DNA of 33,694 nucleotides, taken from contig ONTQ01000015.1 of NCBI GenBank assembly GCA_900320795.1, forward strand, positions 1-33,694, written 5' to 3'. This DNA comes from an uncultured Bacteroidales bacterium (GTDB lineage: Bacteria; Bacteroidota; Bacteroidia; Bacteroidales; UBA932). The position numbers and the translations under genes were made by a program. Shown piece after piece: positions 31,759 to 33,694 of the stretch (position 1 is the stretch's first letter; every line of letters starts with the position of its first letter). A model generated the notes under the pieces. That model did no database searches. It had not been told where the DNA came from and worked only from the letters and a program-made list of their open reading frames with translations.

Positions 31759-31760
31759 TA

Positions 31761-31805
31761 CATCCATACGGATGCAAAAATAGGAAAAAAGGAAGAAACG
31801 CAAAA
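31761..31805 (-). promoter_or_regulatory. Promoter and start-site hairpin of the LytTR-GH28 operon
   Basis: On the minus strand TTTTG (31805-31801), 18 bases and TATTTTTG (31782-31775) form the promoter. It is followed at once by CATCC-GTAT-GGATG (31774-31761), a 5-bp hairpin ending three bases before the ATG. This is the same TAnnTTTGCA-plus-hairpin layout as at the 23S, tRNA-Gln and PRTase-codB promoters. Confidence 0.7.
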
Positions 31806-31818
31806 GCCGGGCCACCCG

Positions 31819-31848
31819 TTCGCTGAAAAAAATCCCGTATTCGCTGAA
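31819..31848. promoter_or_regulatory. Candidate LytTR operator: 9-bp direct repeat, 21-bp period
   Basis: TTCGCTGAA occurs at 31819-31827 and again at 31840-31848, perfectly, 21 bp apart. Two 9-bp direct repeats with 12 bp between them is the classic LytTR site geometry (AgrA, ComE). The pair lies in the gap between the LytTR gene and the divergent lipoprotein gene. The second copy ends 18 bases before the -7-like element of the lipoprotein gene, taking the place of a -33 element. Confidence 0.7.
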
Positions 31849-31866
31849 TTCGAATCAAATTGGCTG

Positions 31867-31874
31867 CACTTTTG
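31867..31874 (+). promoter_or_regulatory. Weak -7 element of the beta-helix lipoprotein gene
   Basis: CACTTTTG differs from TAnnTTTG at the first base only, and there is no TTTG at -33; that position is occupied by the second direct repeat. This layout suits an activator-dependent promoter. The leader to the ATG at 31921 is about 40 bases. Confidence 0.45.
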
Positions 31875-31920
31875 ATAAAACCTTTCCCGAAAAGTATGTG
31901 TCATCTAAAACCTTACAGCC

Positions 31921-33687
31921 ATGAAGAAGGTATTTTATCTGCCCCTCTGCGTGCTGGTAGCATGCACGGGCTGCAACAAAGACAACCCCTTTAATAATGG
32001 AATGGCCGATTGGAACGAAGCCGGAAGCACGTCGGGGGTGACCGGCGCAACCACCATCGCGGTCTCCACGGATGAGGAAGACCTCATTTCCGGCACCAAC
32101 TTCGACCGCACCATCACCATTCATTTCAACGAAGGCGGGCAGGCCGCCGTCAAGGGCGATGCCAACAATATCGTAAAAGTGAGCGGCAACCAGGTGACGG
32201 CCGACAACACCTCCACCTCCGAAAAAGTAAAATACGAACTGTCGGGATCTACGTCCAACGGTTTTTTCAAAGTCTATTCCAAAAACAAGCAGGCTATTGT
32301 CCTGAGCGACGTTTCCATCTCCAACCCGGGCGGCGCAGCCATTAACAATCAGGGCAAAAAACGCTGTTTCGTGGTGGTCAACGGCACCAATTCGCTGGCG
32401 GACGGCAATTCCTACACCCAAACGCCTGAAAACGAAGACGAGAAAGCCGCCTTCTTCTCCGAAGGGCAACTCATCTTCTCCGGCAGCGGTTCCCTCACCG
32501 TAACCGCCAAGGGAAAAGCCGGCATCACCTCCGACGACTATCTGCATTTTATGGCGTCCCCCACCATCAAGGTCACCTCCAACGCCGGGCATGCCGTGCG
32601 CGGCAAGGATGCCGTCATCGTCTCTGACGGCGTGCTGGAAGCCATCGCCACCCAGGCCATGAAAAAAGGCGTCGCTTCCGACAGCCTGGTCCTTTTCAAC
32701 GGCGGTGTCACCACCGTCAACGTGAGCGGCGGCACCGCCTATGATGATGAAGACCAGGAGTTCAAGGCATCGGCCGGCGTAAAGGCCGACCTGCTCTTTG
32801 TGATGAATGCCGGCACGCTTACCGTAACCAACTCTGGCTCAGGCGGAAAGGGTATCAGCGGCGACGGCCCGGGCTATTTCCAGGGCGGAACCGTTACCGT
32901 GAACGTAACGGGCAGCAACTACGGCCAGTCCTCCTCGGGCATGGGCCGTCCCGGCCAGACCAGCTCCTCCTCCTCCTCCTCCGACGACGACAGTTCCAAG
33001 AGTGCCAAGGGCATCAAGTTCGACGGAGACATCTATATCAGCGGCGGCAGTCTGTCGGCCAAATCCTCCAACCACGAGGCCATCGAGTCCAAGGGCAAGA
33101 TTGAAATCACCGGCGGCACCGTGTATGCCCAGTCCAAGGACGACGCCATCAACAGTGCCGGCATGCTGGCCATCACGGGCGGCAGCGTGTGCGCCTATTC
33201 CACCGGCAACGACGGCATAGACGCCAACGGCAACCTCTTTATCGAAGGCGGCGTAGTCTATGCCGTGGGCTGCGGCGGGGCAGAAAATGCCATCGACGCC
33301 AACACCGAAGGCGGTTACAGACTTTATGTGAACGGCGGCGTGCTCTTTGCCCTCGGCGGCCTGGAAAACGGCTCCGTCCTGAGCCAGAACTGTTACCAGG
33401 CTTCTTCCTGGAGCAAAAACACCTGGTATTCCCTCTCTGTGGGCAGTGACACCTACTGCTTCAAGACTCCTTCCAGCGGCGGCACCGGCCTGGTGGTTTC
33501 CGCTTCCTCCGAGCCTGCGGTCCTCTCCGGCGTAACGCCTTCCGGCGGCACCTCCGTCTTTGGCGGTCTGGGCGTCCTGGACGGCTCCGCTTCCGGCGGC
33601 AATTCCGTGAACCTGAGCGCCTACAGCAGCGGCTCCGGCATGGGTGGTCCCGGCATGGGAGGCCCCGGCGGCGGCAGAGGCTGGTAA
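31921..33687 (+). CDS. Cthe_2159-like beta-helix carbohydrate-binding lipoprotein (DUF4353-like)
   Basis: This 588-residue lipoprotein (leader MKKVFYLPLCVLVAC, acylated C15) is complete up to the TAA before the window's end. The body has repeated turns of the kind G-x-G-x-L-x-[IV]-T-x-G-x-[VIL]: FSGSGSLTVTAKGKAGITSDD, KGIKFDGDIYISGGSLSAKS, KIEITGGTVYAQSKDDAINS and GIDANGNLFIEGG. This right-handed beta-helix pattern is seen in Cthe_2159, a calcium-containing protein that binds cellulose and polygalacturonate. A Ser/Asp stretch interrupts the helix near residue 350 (six TCC codons at 32965-32982), and the C-terminus is Gly/Met/Pro-rich (GGPGMGGPGGGRGW). No lyase catalytic residues are assigned. 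It probably sits on the cell surface under control of the divergent LytTR protein. Confidence 0.82.
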   Translation: MKKVFYLPLCVLVACTGCNKDNPFNNGMADWNEAGSTSGVTGATTIAVSTDEEDLISGTNFDRTITIHFNEGGQAAVKGDANNIVKVSGNQVTADNTSTSEKVKYELSGSTSNGFFKVYSKNKQAIVLSDVSISNPGGAAINNQGKKRCFVVVNGTNSLADGNSYTQTPENEDEKAAFFSEGQLIFSGSGSLTVTAKGKAGITSDDYLHFMASPTIKVTSNAGHAVRGKDAVIVSDGVLEAIATQAMKKGVASDSLVLFNGGVTTVNVSGGTAYDDEDQEFKASAGVKADLLFVMNAGTLTVTNSGSGGKGISGDGPGYFQGGTVTVNVTGSNYGQSSSGMGRPGQTSSSSSSSDDDSSKSAKGIKFDGDIYISGGSLSAKSSNHEAIESKGKIEITGGTVYAQSKDDAINSAGMLAITGGSVCAYSTGNDGIDANGNLFIEGGVVYAVGCGGAENAIDANTEGGYRLYVNGGVLFALGGLENGSVLSQNCYQASSWSKNTWYSLSVGSDTYCFKTPSSGGTGLVVSASSEPAVLSGVTPSGGTSVFGGLGVLDGSASGGNSVNLSAYSSGSGMGGPGMGGPGGGRGW

Positions 33688-33694
33688 ATCCTCT

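Overview
The window comes from a high-GC member of the Bacteroidota, most likely Bacteroidales; the genus cannot be fixed from this sequence. The evidence is the promoter type seen repeatedly (TTTG, about 19 bases, TAnnTTTG), the lack of Shine-Dalgarno dependence, Bacteroidota-typical families (a DUF5723-like barrel with a lipoprotein partner, an OstA-like protein beside SurA, a GH95 fucosidase lipoprotein), and many one-base TAATG/TGATG gene junctions.

Bases 1-658 hold the 5' end of a 23S rRNA gene on the minus strand. It has its own promoter, a terminator-like leader hairpin and a boxA-like element. No 16S or spacer tRNA lies upstream, so the 23S looks unlinked. Bases 659-8735 are one tightly packed seven-gene minus-strand operon. 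In transcription order it encodes a (p)ppGpp synthetase, a MESH1-like alarmone hydrolase, an APH-fold kinase, a Cache-SpoIIE phosphatase-RsbW kinase fusion, a STAS antagonist, an OPT peptide transporter and peptidase T. It joins alarmone turnover, partner switching and peptide use in one transcript.

Bases 8736-9721 carry tRNA-Gln(CTG) and a tRNA-Met(CAT) with an aberrant T-loop, each followed by a terminator. They also hold an array of five 52-bp hairpin-forming units and the C-terminal remnant of a serpin gene. Bases 9722-12921 encode a double GNAT protein, a short-chain dehydrogenase and a TMEM43-family membrane protein. Bases 12942-15242 form a nucleobase operon (PRTase-fold protein plus CodB-like permease). 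Bases 15313-17847 encode a lipoprotein and outer-membrane barrel pair.

From 17997 the plus strand carries upp, a GH95 fucosidase, a Tat-exported Gfo/Idh/MocA protein and dacB, overlapping or nearly touching. These are followed by two SurA-like periplasmic proteins, an OstA-like protein and galE, a set concerned with envelope assembly. The last part (29562-33687) has a membrane-anchored LytTR regulator with a downstream GH28 pectinase. Divergent to them is a large Cthe_2159-like beta-helix lipoprotein. Between the two lies a perfect 9-bp direct repeat at 21-bp period, the expected geometry of a LytTR operator.

Two sequence-scale signals stand out. The heptamer ATCGGCC/GGCCGAT occurs about 58 times by eye, far above base-composition expectation. 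At least four promoters share an extended TAnnTTTGCA element followed immediately by a 5'-terminal hairpin.
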